Assembly: GCF_023072595.1 (NCBI RefSeq)
Contig: NZ_JALLGK010000009.1
Span: 124,001-188,000 of the forward strand
DNA length: 64,000 nt
Direction: 5' to 3'
DNA from: Streptomyces sp. XM4193
GTDB taxonomy: Bacteria > Actinomycetota > Actinomycetes > Streptomycetales > Streptomycetaceae
Below, in pieces: positions 42,509-51,041 of the stretch (positions are counted from its first letter, which is position 1; each line of letters begins with the position of its first letter). Under the pieces are notes generated by a model, which was not told the origin of the DNA, made no database searches, and saw nothing but the letters and a program-made list of their open reading frames with translations. Position numbers and translations under genes: made by a program.

Positions 42509-43660
42509 GTGATCAACGTCTTCCAGCCGAGCCTCGGTGAGGCAGAGCTTGCGGCGGTGTCCGAGGTGTTCGCCTCGAACTGGCTCGGCCACGGCCCGAG
42601 AACCCGCGAGTTCGAGGCGCAGTTCGCCGACCACATCGGCGCCGACGCGGAAAGCCTGCTGTTCCTCAACTCCGGTACGGCGGGGCTCTTCCTCGCCACC
42701 GAACTGCTGGAACTCGGCCCCGGCGACGAGGTGGTGCTGCCGTCGGTCTTCTTCGTGGCCGCCGCCAACGCCATCGCCGCCACCGGGGCCCGGCCCGTCT
42801 TCTGCGACGTCGACCCGCACCGCCTCAACCCGACCGCGGAACACATCGAGCGCGCGCTGACACCGCGCACCAGAGCCGTGATGGTGCTGCACTACGGCGG
42901 CGACCCCGGCGACATCGCCCGCATCGCCGCGCTGTGCACCGAGCGCGGCGTGACCCTGGTCGAGGACGCCGCCTGCGCCGTCGCCTCCACCGCCGACGGC
43001 AGAGCGTGCGGCACCTTCGGCGACATCGCCGTCTGGAGCTTCGACGCCATGAAGGTCCTGGTGACCGGAGACGGCGGCATGCTCTTCGTCCGCGACCCGG
43101 ACCTCGCCCGACGCGCCCGGGCCCTCGCCTACCACGGGCTGGAACGCTCCAGCGGTTTCGCCGGCGCCCGGGTGTCCGCGCGCTGGTGGGAGCTGGACGT
43201 GCAGGGGTTCGGCCGCAGGGTCATCGGCAACGATCTGACGGCGGCTCTGGGCACCGTCCAGCTCGGCCGGCTGCCCGAGTCGATCGCCCGGCGGCGGGCC
43301 GTCGCCGAGACCTACGACGAACTGCTCGCCGAGGCCGACGGGGTACGGGTGCCGCCGCCGCTCGCCGCCGGCCACAGCACCTCGTACTACTTCTACTGGG
43401 TCCAGATGGACCCGCGGATCCGGGACGGGGTCGCCGCGGCACTGCTGGAGCAGGACGTCTACACCACGTTCCGCTACCCGCCGCTGCACCGGGTCCCGAT
43501 CTACGAGGCCGAGGCCACCGAGCTGCCCGGCACCGACGCGGCGGCCGACAGCACGCTGCTGCTCCCCATCCACCAGGCCCTGAGCGACGCGGAGACGCGG
43601 AAGGTCGCGGAAGCGCTGCGGGCCGCCGTCGCCGAGCACCGGGAGTCGGCCGGGATCTGA
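42509..43660 (+). CDS. dTDP-ketohexose aminotransferase, DegT/DnrJ/EryC1 family (SpnR-like)
   Basis: 383-residue PLP aminotransferase. The N-terminal NWLGHGPRTREFEAQFADHIG, EDAACAVAS and the PLP lysine K182 in SFDAMKVLVTGDGGML are diagnostic of sugar aminotransferases. In this pathway it probably aminates C-4 of a tetradeoxy ketosugar, the SpnR step. GTG start with GAGGA eight bases upstream. A 92-base gap to the glycosyltransferase is the widest inside this operon. Confidence 0.85.
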   Translation: MINVFQPSLGEAELAAVSEVFASNWLGHGPRTREFEAQFADHIGADAESLLFLNSGTAGLFLATELLELGPGDEVVLPSVFFVAAANAIAATGARPVFCDVDPHRLNPTAEHIERALTPRTRAVMVLHYGGDPGDIARIAALCTERGVTLVEDAACAVASTADGRACGTFGDIAVWSFDAMKVLVTGDGGMLFVRDPDLARRARALAYHGLERSSGFAGARVSARWWELDVQGFGRRVIGNDLTAALGTVQLGRLPESIARRRAVAETYDELLAEADGVRVPPPLAAGHSTSYYFYWVQMDPRIRDGVAAALLEQDVYTTFRYPPLHRVPIYEAEATELPGTDAAADSTLLLPIHQALSDAETRKVAEALRAAVAEHRESAGI

Positions 43661-43697
43661 GGCGGACACCAGCAAGTCACGACAGGGGGTACGGACA

Positions 43698-44405
43698 GTG
43701 CGGATCGAGGAGACGGCCGTACCGGGCGCGTATGTGGTCACACCGGCGCAACTGCCGGACGCGCGCGGCACGTTCAGCGAGGTGCTGCGCACCGACCTGC
43801 TGGAGCAGGTGCTCGGCCACCCCTTCACGCCACGGCAGATCAACCACTCCGTGTCCCGGCGCGGCACGCTGCGCGGGATCCACGGCGTCGCCGTCCCGCC
43901 CGGCCAGACCAAGTACGTGACCTGTGTGCGCGGCGCGGTGCGGGACGTGGTGGTGGATCTGCGCGTCGGCTCGCCGACGTTCGGCCGCCACCACGTCACC
44001 GAGCTCGACCCGGGCACGGGCCGTGCGGTCTACGTCCCGGACGGCGTGGGGCACGGGTTCCTCGCGCTCACCGACGACGCCTGCGTCTGCTACGCCCTGT
44101 CCGCCACGTACGTGCCGGGCACGCAGATCGACATCGACCCGCTCGACCCCGAACTGGCCATCCCCTGGGGCTGCGAGGGCACACCGCTGCTCTCCCCGAA
44201 GGACGCGAACGCGCCGGGCCTGGCGGCGGCACGGGCGGCCGGAATGCTCGCCACCTGGCAGGCCGTCGCGCCCGGGCACCTCACCGACCCGCAGGGCCGC
44301 GACACCCGGGGCCGCGACACCTGGGGCGAGGGCGCCCGGGACCACGGCGCACGAGGTGAGGGCACACGGGGCGACGGCGCGGGCCCACAGGGGGAGAGAC
44401 GATGA
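43698..44405 (+). CDS. dTDP-4-keto-6-deoxyhexose 3,5-epimerase (RmlC family)
   Basis: 235 residues. Cupin fold with the family motif GTLRGIHGVAVPPGQTKYVTCVRG (His as catalytic base) and VYVPDGVGHGFLALTDDACVCY with the Tyr region. It epimerises C-5 (and/or C-3), converting a D- to an L-configured sugar. D-forosamine needs no such enzyme, so its presence suggests an L-sugar or an enantiomeric variant. Residues from about 190 form an odd Gly/Arg/Asp-rich repeat tail (GRDTRGRDTWGEGARDHGA) not typical of the family. Stop overlaps the next ATG. Confidence 0.87.
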   Translation: MRIEETAVPGAYVVTPAQLPDARGTFSEVLRTDLLEQVLGHPFTPRQINHSVSRRGTLRGIHGVAVPPGQTKYVTCVRGAVRDVVVDLRVGSPTFGRHHVTELDPGTGRAVYVPDGVGHGFLALTDDACVCYALSATYVPGTQIDIDPLDPELAIPWGCEGTPLLSPKDANAPGLAAARAAGMLATWQAVAPGHLTDPQGRDTRGRDTWGEGARDHGARGEGTRGDGAGPQGERR

Positions 44406-45487
44406 AGGCGCTCGTACTCGCGGGAGGACTCGGCACGCGGCTGCGGCCGTTCACCGAGACCATGCCCAAGCAGCTCATGCCCATCGCCAACCAACCGGTC
44501 CTCGAACACGTGCTGACGAACATCCGCGCGCTCGGAGTGCGCGAGATCTGCGTCGTCGTCGGCGAGTGGGGGCCGGCCATCGAGGCCCGGCTGGGCGACG
44601 GGTCCCGCTTCGGCGCCCGGATCACCTACCTCAGGCAGGAACAACCGCTGGGACTGGCGCACTGCGTGGCGCTCGCCCGCCCCTTCCTCGGCGACGACGA
44701 CTTCGTGATGTACCTCGGCGACAACGTCGTGGAGAGCGGCATCGCGGAGCTGGCCGAGGACTTCCGCAGGAACCGTTCGGACGCCCACCTGGCGGTGGCC
44801 AGGGTCGCCGACCCCCGCGCCTTCGGCGTGGCCGAACTGGACACCCGGGGACGGGTCCTGCGGCTGGTGGAGAAGCCGAGCCGGCCGCGCAGCGATCTGG
44901 CCCTGATCGGCGTGTACTTCTTCGGACCGGCCATCCACCGGGCGGTCGCGGCCATCAGGCCCAGCGCACGCGGCGAGTTGGAGATCACCGACGCGGTGCA
45001 GAAGCTGGTCGAGGGTGGCGACCGGGTTACCGCGGGGGAGTACGACGGCTACTGGAAGGACACCGGGAGCGTGGCGGACCTGCTCGACTGCAACAGGCGC
45101 CTGCTGAACGCCCTGGAGGGCGACGTGGGCATCGCCGCCGACGGGCGCAGCGACCTGAGCGGCCCGGTGCGGCTCGGTCCGGGCGCCACCGTGGTGCGTT
45201 CCGTCATCACCGGGCCCGTCGTCGTCGGGGCGGGCTCACTGATCGAGGACTGCCACATCGGTCCCGGCACCTCCATAGGCAGCGGCTGCGTGCTGCGGGG
45301 AGCCGACCTCCGGAACTCGATCGTGCTCGACGGCGCGCGGGTGACCGGGCGCCGCAGCGGCAGCGGATCGCTCATCTCCGACGCGGCCGAGGTCCATCTG
45401 GACACCCCGCCGAACACCCCGCCCCACGCGCCGCCCGGCGCCCCCGGCGGTCAACCGAACGCACTCGCACGGGAGGTGGCGCCGTGA
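44402..45487 (+). CDS. Glucose-1-phosphate thymidylyltransferase, long (StrD-like) form
   Basis: 361 residues. N-terminal nucleotidyltransferase LVLAGGLGTRLRPFTETMPKQ with the catalytic pattern, YLGDNVVESGIAELAED and VEKPSRPRSDLALIGVYFF, followed by a left-handed beta-helix region (VRLGPGATVVRSVITGPVVVGAGSLIEDC) seen in the long antibiotic-cluster type. It makes dTDP-glucose from glucose-1-phosphate and dTTP, the first step of the sugar route. The Pro/His-rich C-terminal tail is unusual. Overlaps both neighbours. Confidence 0.92.
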   Translation: MKALVLAGGLGTRLRPFTETMPKQLMPIANQPVLEHVLTNIRALGVREICVVVGEWGPAIEARLGDGSRFGARITYLRQEQPLGLAHCVALARPFLGDDDFVMYLGDNVVESGIAELAEDFRRNRSDAHLAVARVADPRAFGVAELDTRGRVLRLVEKPSRPRSDLALIGVYFFGPAIHRAVAAIRPSARGELEITDAVQKLVEGGDRVTAGEYDGYWKDTGSVADLLDCNRRLLNALEGDVGIAADGRSDLSGPVRLGPGATVVRSVITGPVVVGAGSLIEDCHIGPGTSIGSGCVLRGADLRNSIVLDGARVTGRRSGSGSLISDAAEVHLDTPPNTPPHAPPGAPGGQPNALAREVAP

Positions 45488-46476
45488 GGATCCTGGTCAC
45501 GGGAGGAGCCGGCTTCGTCGGCTCGCACTATGTCCGCACCATGCTCGACGGGGGCTACGAAAGCTACGAGCAGGCCCGCGTCACCGTCCTGGACAAGCTG
45601 AGCTACGCCGGCAACGTCGACAACATCCCCGTCGGGCACCCGCGGCTGAGCGTCGTGCGCGGCGACATCTGCGACGCGGAACTGCTGCGCGAGGTCGTGC
45701 CCGGCCACGACGCCGTGGTGCACTTCGCCGCCGAATCGCACGTCGACCGCTCCCTGGACGCCCCCGCCGTCTTCACCCGCACCAACGTGGTGGGCACCCA
45801 GACGCTCCTGGACGCCACTCTGGCCGCCGGGGTCCCGCGCATGGTGCACATCTCCACCGACGAGGTGTACGGCAGCATCGCCGAGGGGTCCTGGAACGAG
45901 GACTCGCCGCTGCTGCCCAACTCCCCGTACGCGGCGTCCAAGGCGGCTGCGGACGTGACCGTGCGCGCGTACTGGCGCACCTTCGGACTGAACGTCTCGA
46001 TCACCCGCTGCTCCAACACCTACGGCCCGTACCAGCACCCCGAGAAGCTGATCCCGCTCTTCACGACCAACCTCCTGGAGGGCGAGCCCGTGCCCGTCTA
46101 CGGCACCGGCCAGAACGTGCGCGACTGGATCCACGTGGACGACCACGCGCGAGCCGTCCAGCACGTGCTCACCGGGGGCCGGGCGGGCGGCGTCTACCAC
46201 ATCGGCGGCAGCCACGAACTGAGCAACCTCGACGTCACCGAGCGGCTCCTGGCGCTGTGCGGCGCGGACAGTTCCATGGTCCGCCACGTCACCGACCGCA
46301 AGGGCCACGATCTGCGCTACTCCCTCGACGACTCCAGGACCCGCGCGGAGCTGGGCTGCGCGCCGCGGGTCGGCTTCGACGAGGGGCTCGCCGCCACCGT
46401 CGCCTGGTACCGCGAGAACACGGCATGGTGGAAACCGACGAAGGACCAGGTCAGACAGGGGAGACAGTGGACGTGA
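45484..46476 (+). CDS. dTDP-glucose 4,6-dehydratase
   Basis: 330-residue extended SDR (RmlB family). NAD fold VTGGAGFVGSHYVRT, STDEVYG and the catalytic YAASK are present (SPYAASKAAAD), with NTYGPYQHPEKLIP following. It converts dTDP-glucose to dTDP-4-keto-6-deoxyglucose. GTG start inside the previous stop (GTGA), with GGGAGG eight bases upstream; stop overlaps the next GTG. Confidence 0.93.
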   Translation: MRILVTGGAGFVGSHYVRTMLDGGYESYEQARVTVLDKLSYAGNVDNIPVGHPRLSVVRGDICDAELLREVVPGHDAVVHFAAESHVDRSLDAPAVFTRTNVVGTQTLLDATLAAGVPRMVHISTDEVYGSIAEGSWNEDSPLLPNSPYAASKAAADVTVRAYWRTFGLNVSITRCSNTYGPYQHPEKLIPLFTTNLLEGEPVPVYGTGQNVRDWIHVDDHARAVQHVLTGGRAGGVYHIGGSHELSNLDVTERLLALCGADSSMVRHVTDRKGHDLRYSLDDSRTRAELGCAPRVGFDEGLAATVAWYRENTAWWKPTKDQVRQGRQWT

Positions 46477-47780
46477 ACGAGGAACACCGCACGCGGGCCC
46501 TGGAGGAGACCAGGAAGCACCACCAAAGTCTGCGCGGGGACGGGAAGTTCGTCCCCGGCGAGACGGAGATCTGGCCCTCCGGCGCCGTCCTGGACGAGGA
46601 CGACCGGGCCGCCCTCGTGGAGGCCGCGCTGGACATGCGCATCGCGGCCGGCCCGTACTCGCGGCGCTTCGAGTCCTCCTTCGCGCGGTTCCTGAAGCGG
46701 CGCAAGGCGCATCTGACGAACTCCGGTTCGTCCGCCAACCTGCTGGCCCTGACCGCGTACACCTCGCACCAGCTCGACGAGCGCCGGCTGCTGCCCGGCG
46801 ACGAGGTCATCACCGTCGCCGCCGGATTCCCCACCACGGTCAACCCGATCCTGCAGAACGGTCTGGTGCCGGTCTTCGTCGACATCGAACTGGGCACCTA
46901 CAACACCACCGCCGACCGGGTCGCCGCCGCCATCGGCCCCAAGACCCGCGCCATCATGATCGCCCACGCGCTCGGCAATCCCTTCGAGGTGGAGGAGGTC
47001 GCCCAACTCGCCGCGGACCACGGCCTGGTCTTCGTGGAGGACAACTGCGACGCGGTCGGCACCACCTACCGGGGGCGGCTCACCGGCACCTTCGGCGACG
47101 TCAGCACCGTGAGCTTCTACCCCGCGCACCACCTGACCATGGGCGAGGGCGGCATCGTCACCACCTCGAACCTGCGGGTCGCGCGGATCGTCGAGTCGCT
47201 CCGCGACTGGGGCCGGGACTGCTGGTGCGAACCGGGCCACAGCAACACCTGCCTCAAGCGCTTCGACCACCAACTGGGCACGCTCCCGCCCGGGTACGAC
47301 CACAAGTACATTTTCTCCCACGTCGGCTACAACCTGAAGTCCACCGATCTCCAGGCCGCCCTCGGACTGTCGCAGCTGAACAAGCTGGACGGCTTCATCG
47401 CGGCCCGCCGGCACAACTGGCAGCGGATGCGCGACGGTCTGGACGGAGTGCCGCACATCCTGCTGCCCGAGGCGACACCGGACAGCGAACCGAGCTGGTT
47501 CGGCTTCGTGATGACGGTGGCCGAGGACGCGCCCTTCACCTGCGGGGAGTTGACCGCCTTCCTGGAGAGCCGCAAGATCGGCACCCGCCGCCTGTTCGCG
47601 GGCAACCTCACCCGTCAGCCCGCCTACCGCAACCAGCCGCACCGCGTCGTCGGCGACCTGACCAACAGCGACGTCGTCACCGAACGCACCTTCTGGACCG
47701 GCGTCTACCCCGGCCTCACCGACGAGATGACCGACTACGTCATCGCCTCGGTGCGGGAGTTCGCGGGAGGCGCCAGGTGA
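46473..47780 (+). CDS. NDP-4-keto-6-deoxyhexose 3-dehydratase, PLP and [2Fe-2S] (SpnQ/E1 type)
   Basis: 435 residues. Belongs to the DegT fold but the PLP lysine is replaced by histidine (YPAHHLTMGEGG, His219/His220), as in E1, ColD and SpnQ. Four cysteines at 192, 250, 252 and 260 give C-X57-C-X1-C-X7-C, which is the [2Fe-2S] motif of E1-type enzymes, so it removes the C-3 hydroxyl by PMP plus one-electron reduction (SpnQ step). No dedicated reductase is encoded nearby, so cellular ferredoxin/flavodoxin reductases must serve, as for SpnQ. GTG 46473 was chosen by ribosome-site spacing and GTGA coupling. Confidence 0.9.
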   Translation: MNEEHRTRALEETRKHHQSLRGDGKFVPGETEIWPSGAVLDEDDRAALVEAALDMRIAAGPYSRRFESSFARFLKRRKAHLTNSGSSANLLALTAYTSHQLDERRLLPGDEVITVAAGFPTTVNPILQNGLVPVFVDIELGTYNTTADRVAAAIGPKTRAIMIAHALGNPFEVEEVAQLAADHGLVFVEDNCDAVGTTYRGRLTGTFGDVSTVSFYPAHHLTMGEGGIVTTSNLRVARIVESLRDWGRDCWCEPGHSNTCLKRFDHQLGTLPPGYDHKYIFSHVGYNLKSTDLQAALGLSQLNKLDGFIAARRHNWQRMRDGLDGVPHILLPEATPDSEPSWFGFVMTVAEDAPFTCGELTAFLESRKIGTRRLFAGNLTRQPAYRNQPHRVVGDLTNSDVVTERTFWTGVYPGLTDEMTDYVIASVREFAGGAR

Positions 47781-49189
47781 GCCCCGGCCGCGTGCCGCGG
47801 CCCCGGGCAGCGGCCGGCCCCGACGCCGCGATCGCCCGTTCCCTGGCCGCCGTCGACCCCTCGACCGGGGCCCGGTGCCCGACCGGGGAGGTCACGGACT
47901 GGCTGGCGGAACGCCGGCGGGCCCGAGCGGCGCGGGTGCGCCGCATCCCGTTCGCCGAGCTGGAGGGCTGGACGTTCCACAAGGAGACCGGCGACCTCGT
48001 CCACCGCAGCGGACGCTTCTTCACCGTCGAGGGGCTGCGCAGACCCGAGACCGACGCACCCCGGACCGACGGGGCCGGCGCCCGGTGGGAGCAGCCCATC
48101 ATGGTCCAGCCGGACGTGGGCGTGCTCGGCATGCTCGCCCGGGAGTTCGACGGCGTCCTGCACTTCCTGACGTACGCCAAGACCGAGCCGGGCAACCCCG
48201 GCCTGGTGCAGCTCTCTCCCACCGTGCAGGCGACGCGCAGCAACTACCAGCGCGTGCACGGGGGTTCACCAGTGCCCTTCCTCGACCACTTCCTCCTGCC
48301 CGGCCGCGGGCGTCCGCTGGTCGACACGCTCCAGTCCGAGCACGGCGAGTGGTTCCTCCACAAGTCGAACCGCAACGTCGTCGTGGAGACCGACGAGCAC
48401 GTCGCCGAGGACCCGGCCGCCGCACCGGACCACCGCTGGCTGACGCTCGGCCAGCTCGGAACGCTGCTGCGCCGGGACAACGTGGTCAACATGGACACCA
48501 GGACGGTGCTGGCCTGCCTCCCCACTCCCGCCGAGGAGCCCCGGGCCCTGCACACCGACGTCGAGGTGCAGTCCTGGCTGACCCGCGAACGCGCCCGCCG
48601 CCGGGTGCGCGTGGAGTCCGTGCCGCTCGAGGGGATACGGGGCTGGGTGCGCGAGGCGGAGTGCATCCGCCACGTCGAGGACCGCGGCTTCCGCGTGATC
48701 GCCGCCGCCGTCGAGGCCGAGGGCCGCGAAGTGGGCGGATGGACACAGCCGCTCTTCGAGCCGCTCGCCCGCAGCGTCAGCGCCTTCCTCGTCCGCCACT
48801 TCGACGGCACACCGCACCTGTTGGCGCAGGCCCGCCCGGAGGACGGCCTGCTGCACACGGTCGAGGTCGCCCCGACGGTGCAGTACGCGCCGGACGGCCA
48901 CGGGCAGCTCCCGCGCTACGCCGAGCTGGTCGAGACCGCGGACAGCCGGGACGTCCTCTACACGGCCGTGCACTCCGAGGAGGGCGGCCGGTTCCTGAAC
49001 GCCGAGAGCCGCTGCCGGTTCGTGTCGGTGGACGGGCTCGGCGACCCGGAGCTCTTGGACCCGCCGCCCGAGTACACCTGGATCACACCGGGCCAACTCG
49101 GCGGCCTGGTGCGCGCCGGACACCAGGTCGCCGTCCAGGCGCGCAGCCTGCTCGCCGTGCTCAACTCGGGGGCGGTGACGCTGTCATGA
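47777..49189 (+). CDS. dTDP-4-keto-6-deoxyglucose 2,3-dehydratase (SpnO/TylX3 family)
   Basis: 470 residues made of two related halves, each starting with WLxERRRAR / WLTRERARRRVRV and containing QLSPTVQATRSNYQ and APTVQYAPDG blocks, the hallmark duplication of hexose 2,3-dehydratases. It removes the C-2 hydroxyl to give an unstable 3,4-diketo sugar that the next enzyme reduces. GTG start overlaps the preceding stop (GTGA) with GGGAGG six bases upstream; stop overlaps the next ATG. Confidence 0.9.
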   Translation: MSPGRVPRPRAAAGPDAAIARSLAAVDPSTGARCPTGEVTDWLAERRRARAARVRRIPFAELEGWTFHKETGDLVHRSGRFFTVEGLRRPETDAPRTDGAGARWEQPIMVQPDVGVLGMLAREFDGVLHFLTYAKTEPGNPGLVQLSPTVQATRSNYQRVHGGSPVPFLDHFLLPGRGRPLVDTLQSEHGEWFLHKSNRNVVVETDEHVAEDPAAAPDHRWLTLGQLGTLLRRDNVVNMDTRTVLACLPTPAEEPRALHTDVEVQSWLTRERARRRVRVESVPLEGIRGWVREAECIRHVEDRGFRVIAAAVEAEGREVGGWTQPLFEPLARSVSAFLVRHFDGTPHLLAQARPEDGLLHTVEVAPTVQYAPDGHGQLPRYAELVETADSRDVLYTAVHSEEGGRFLNAESRCRFVSVDGLGDPELLDPPPEYTWITPGQLGGLVRAGHQVAVQARSLLAVLNSGAVTLS

Positions 49190-50157
49190 GCGAACCCGTA
49201 CGCATCGCCGTCCTCGGGGCCGCCTCCGAGTTCGCCAGACGTCGCATGCTGCCCGCCTTCGCCGCCTCCCACGAGGTCACGCTGGCCGCCGTGGCCAGCC
49301 GGGACCCGGACAGAGCGGCGCAGACGGCCGCGGAGTACGGCTGCCGGGCCTTCGGCTCGTACCCGGACCTGTTGGAGGACGAAGCCGTCGAAGCCGTCTA
49401 CCTCCCGCTGCCCTGCGCGCTGCACGCCCGCTGGGCCAGGGCCGCACTCCTCGCGGGCAAACACGTGCTGGTGGAGAAGCCCGTCGCGATGTCGGGGCCG
49501 GAGGCGGCTGAACTCTCCGCCCTCGCCCGCGAACGGGGCCTGGCCCTGACGGAGAACGTGCTCTTCGTCCACCACTCCCAGCACCGGGCCGCGCTGCGGT
49601 ACGTCACCGAGGGCGCGATCGGGCGGCTGCAGAGCTTCGAGGCGACGTACACGGTGCCCCGAAGGCCGAGGTTCGACATCCGCTACCAGCCCGCGCTGGG
49701 CGGCGGCGCACTGTGGGACACCGGCGTCTACCCGGTCCGCGCGGCGCTGCATCTGGCCGCTCCGGGCCACCCGCTGCGGCTGGTGGGCGCCGTCGGGCGA
49801 CGCGGGCCGGGGGACACGGTCGACACCTCGGGCTCCGCGCTCCTGGACGGCGGCGACGGCCTCGCCCTCCAGCTCACCTACGGTCTCGACCACTCCTACC
49901 GGAGCAGCTACACGTACCAGGGCAGCGAGGGACGGCTCACCGTCGACCGGGCGTACACCCCGCCCGCCGACCATCTGCCCGAAGTGCGGCTGGAACGCGG
50001 CGGTGAGGTCACCCGTATCCCCCTCGCCGTCGACGACCAGGTCGACAACGCCGTCACCGCCTTCGCCGAAGCGGTGCGCACCGCCGCGCATCCGGACCCC
50101 GAGGTCCAGCGGCAGGCGGAACTGCTGGAGGAGATCAGCCGCGCAGCTTCCGGCTGA
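49186..50157 (+). CDS. dTDP-3,4-diketo-2,6-dideoxyhexose 3-ketoreductase (SpnN type)
   Basis: 323-residue Gfo/Idh/MocA oxidoreductase. NAD(P) fold IAVLGAASEFARRRMLPAF, VAVASRDPDRAAQ-like segment and the catalytic EKP in HVLVEKPVAM, followed by YQPALGGGALWDTGVYP, match sugar 3-ketoreductases acting after the 2,3-dehydratase. ATGA coupling to that gene supports the SpnO-SpnN pair. Last gene of the cluster on the right. Confidence 0.88.
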   Translation: MSEPVRIAVLGAASEFARRRMLPAFAASHEVTLAAVASRDPDRAAQTAAEYGCRAFGSYPDLLEDEAVEAVYLPLPCALHARWARAALLAGKHVLVEKPVAMSGPEAAELSALARERGLALTENVLFVHHSQHRAALRYVTEGAIGRLQSFEATYTVPRRPRFDIRYQPALGGGALWDTGVYPVRAALHLAAPGHPLRLVGAVGRRGPGDTVDTSGSALLDGGDGLALQLTYGLDHSYRSSYTYQGSEGRLTVDRAYTPPADHLPEVRLERGGEVTRIPLAVDDQVDNAVTAFAEAVRTAAHPDPEVQRQAELLEEISRAASG

Positions 50158-50285
50158 ACCGCTCCGGGCCCCGTACGCCCAGAGGCAGCCGGCCCCGCAC
50201 CCGTCGCCGAGGACGTGCGCGGGCCCGGTTGCCCCGTCAAAGGCGCGGCACGGACCGGGAGTTGAGGGCGCCGGGAGAAGGGCCG

Positions 50286-50774
50286 TCAGCCCTTGGCGTC
50301 ACGGACGTCCGTCCCCTGCTCGGCGAACGCCTTGAAGTCCCGCATCACCTTCCGCGACTGCTTGGTGAAGACACCGCGCAGCAGGGGCGCCACGAAGCGC
50401 ATCGGACCGGTGAACCGGTACTCGTTCTCGCTCGCCCAGAGCGTGCCCTCGGGCCCGGACTCCGTCAGTCGCTCGCGCGCGGCGCTCCACATGCCGTTCC
50501 CGACGATCTCGCGCTCGTAGTGGACGACACGGTCGGAGGGGACGTTCCGCATGTCCTCCGGTTCCCGGCGGGTGATGGTCTCCGTGCACTCCATGGTCTG
50601 CTTCCCCGTTCGGAACACGACCCTGGACTCGGTGCCGACCTGCCCGTCCTCACCGCGCAGCGGCTCGTGCAGCACCAGCCCCTCCAGCCACTTCGCCCGG
50701 TGCTCGGGGTCCTCGAGCAGTCGGAGGACCTGCTCACGCGGCAGCGCGATCTCGATCGAGACGGTGTACTTCAC
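50286..50774 (-). CDS. SRPBCC (START-like) domain protein
   Basis: 162 residues. VKYTVSIEIALPREQVLRLLEDPEHRAKWLEG is the usual N-terminus of polyketide-cyclase/dehydrase-like SRPBCC proteins, with a C-terminal helix FTKQSRKVMRDFKAFAEQ. These proteins bind small hydrophobic ligands; none can be named. GTG start with GAGGAG five bases upstream. It faces the sugar operon; whether it belongs to the cluster is unclear, probably not. Confidence 0.75.
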   Translation of the reverse strand: MKYTVSIEIALPREQVLRLLEDPEHRAKWLEGLVLHEPLRGEDGQVGTESRVVFRTGKQTMECTETITRREPEDMRNVPSDRVVHYEREIVGNGMWSAARERLTESGPEGTLWASENEYRFTGPMRFVAPLLRGVFTKQSRKVMRDFKAFAEQGTDVRDAKG

Positions 50775-50825
50775 GGTGGCTCCTCGGGGTTCTCGGCCGA
50801 CGACGATCCGGACCCGGCCACTGCC

Positions 50826-50875
50826 GAACGGTGACGAACGGTGCCGAGCGGTGTCGAACGGTGCCGAGCGGTGTC
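50826..50875. repeat. Two tandem 20-bp units plus partial copy upstream of the SRPBCC gene
   Basis: GAACGGTGCCGAGCGGTGTC occurs at 50836 and 50856, preceded by a partial copy at 50826. It lies 52 bases upstream of the SRPBCC start and could influence its promoter. Confidence 0.6.
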
Positions 50876-51041
50876 GATCCTGCGGACCGATCCGCCCCAC
50901 CGGGCCGTCCGTGCACAGAAAAACGGCGGGGTCCGAACTCCCGGCCGGATCAACTTACTCCGGCCGCGATTCGAACACACGGCGCCCGCGGCGGCGACCT
51001 CCCTGCGCGACCCGGGGGAGCGGCCGGCCCCGGTGCTCCAG

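Larger units (their letters stand above)
19446..50157. other. Biosynthetic gene cluster: putative glycosylated thiopeptide with aryl and aminosugar parts
   Basis: A contiguous block of three main operons plus one divergent gene. It contains a Ser/Cys-rich precursor, a full thiopeptide core set (YcaO, Ocin-ThiF, SagB dehydrogenase, split LanB, pyridine synthase), a 3,4-AHBA pathway with ligase and two flavin monooxygenases, an ABC exporter, and a forosamine-type dTDP-sugar pathway with glycosyltransferase. The N,N-dimethyltransferase needed for the sugar is at the extreme left edge and the rest of the sugar genes at the right edge, so the whole block appears to be one functional cluster. Boundaries are set by the change to housekeeping genes on the left and to unrelated or decayed genes on the right. 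Confidence 0.8.
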
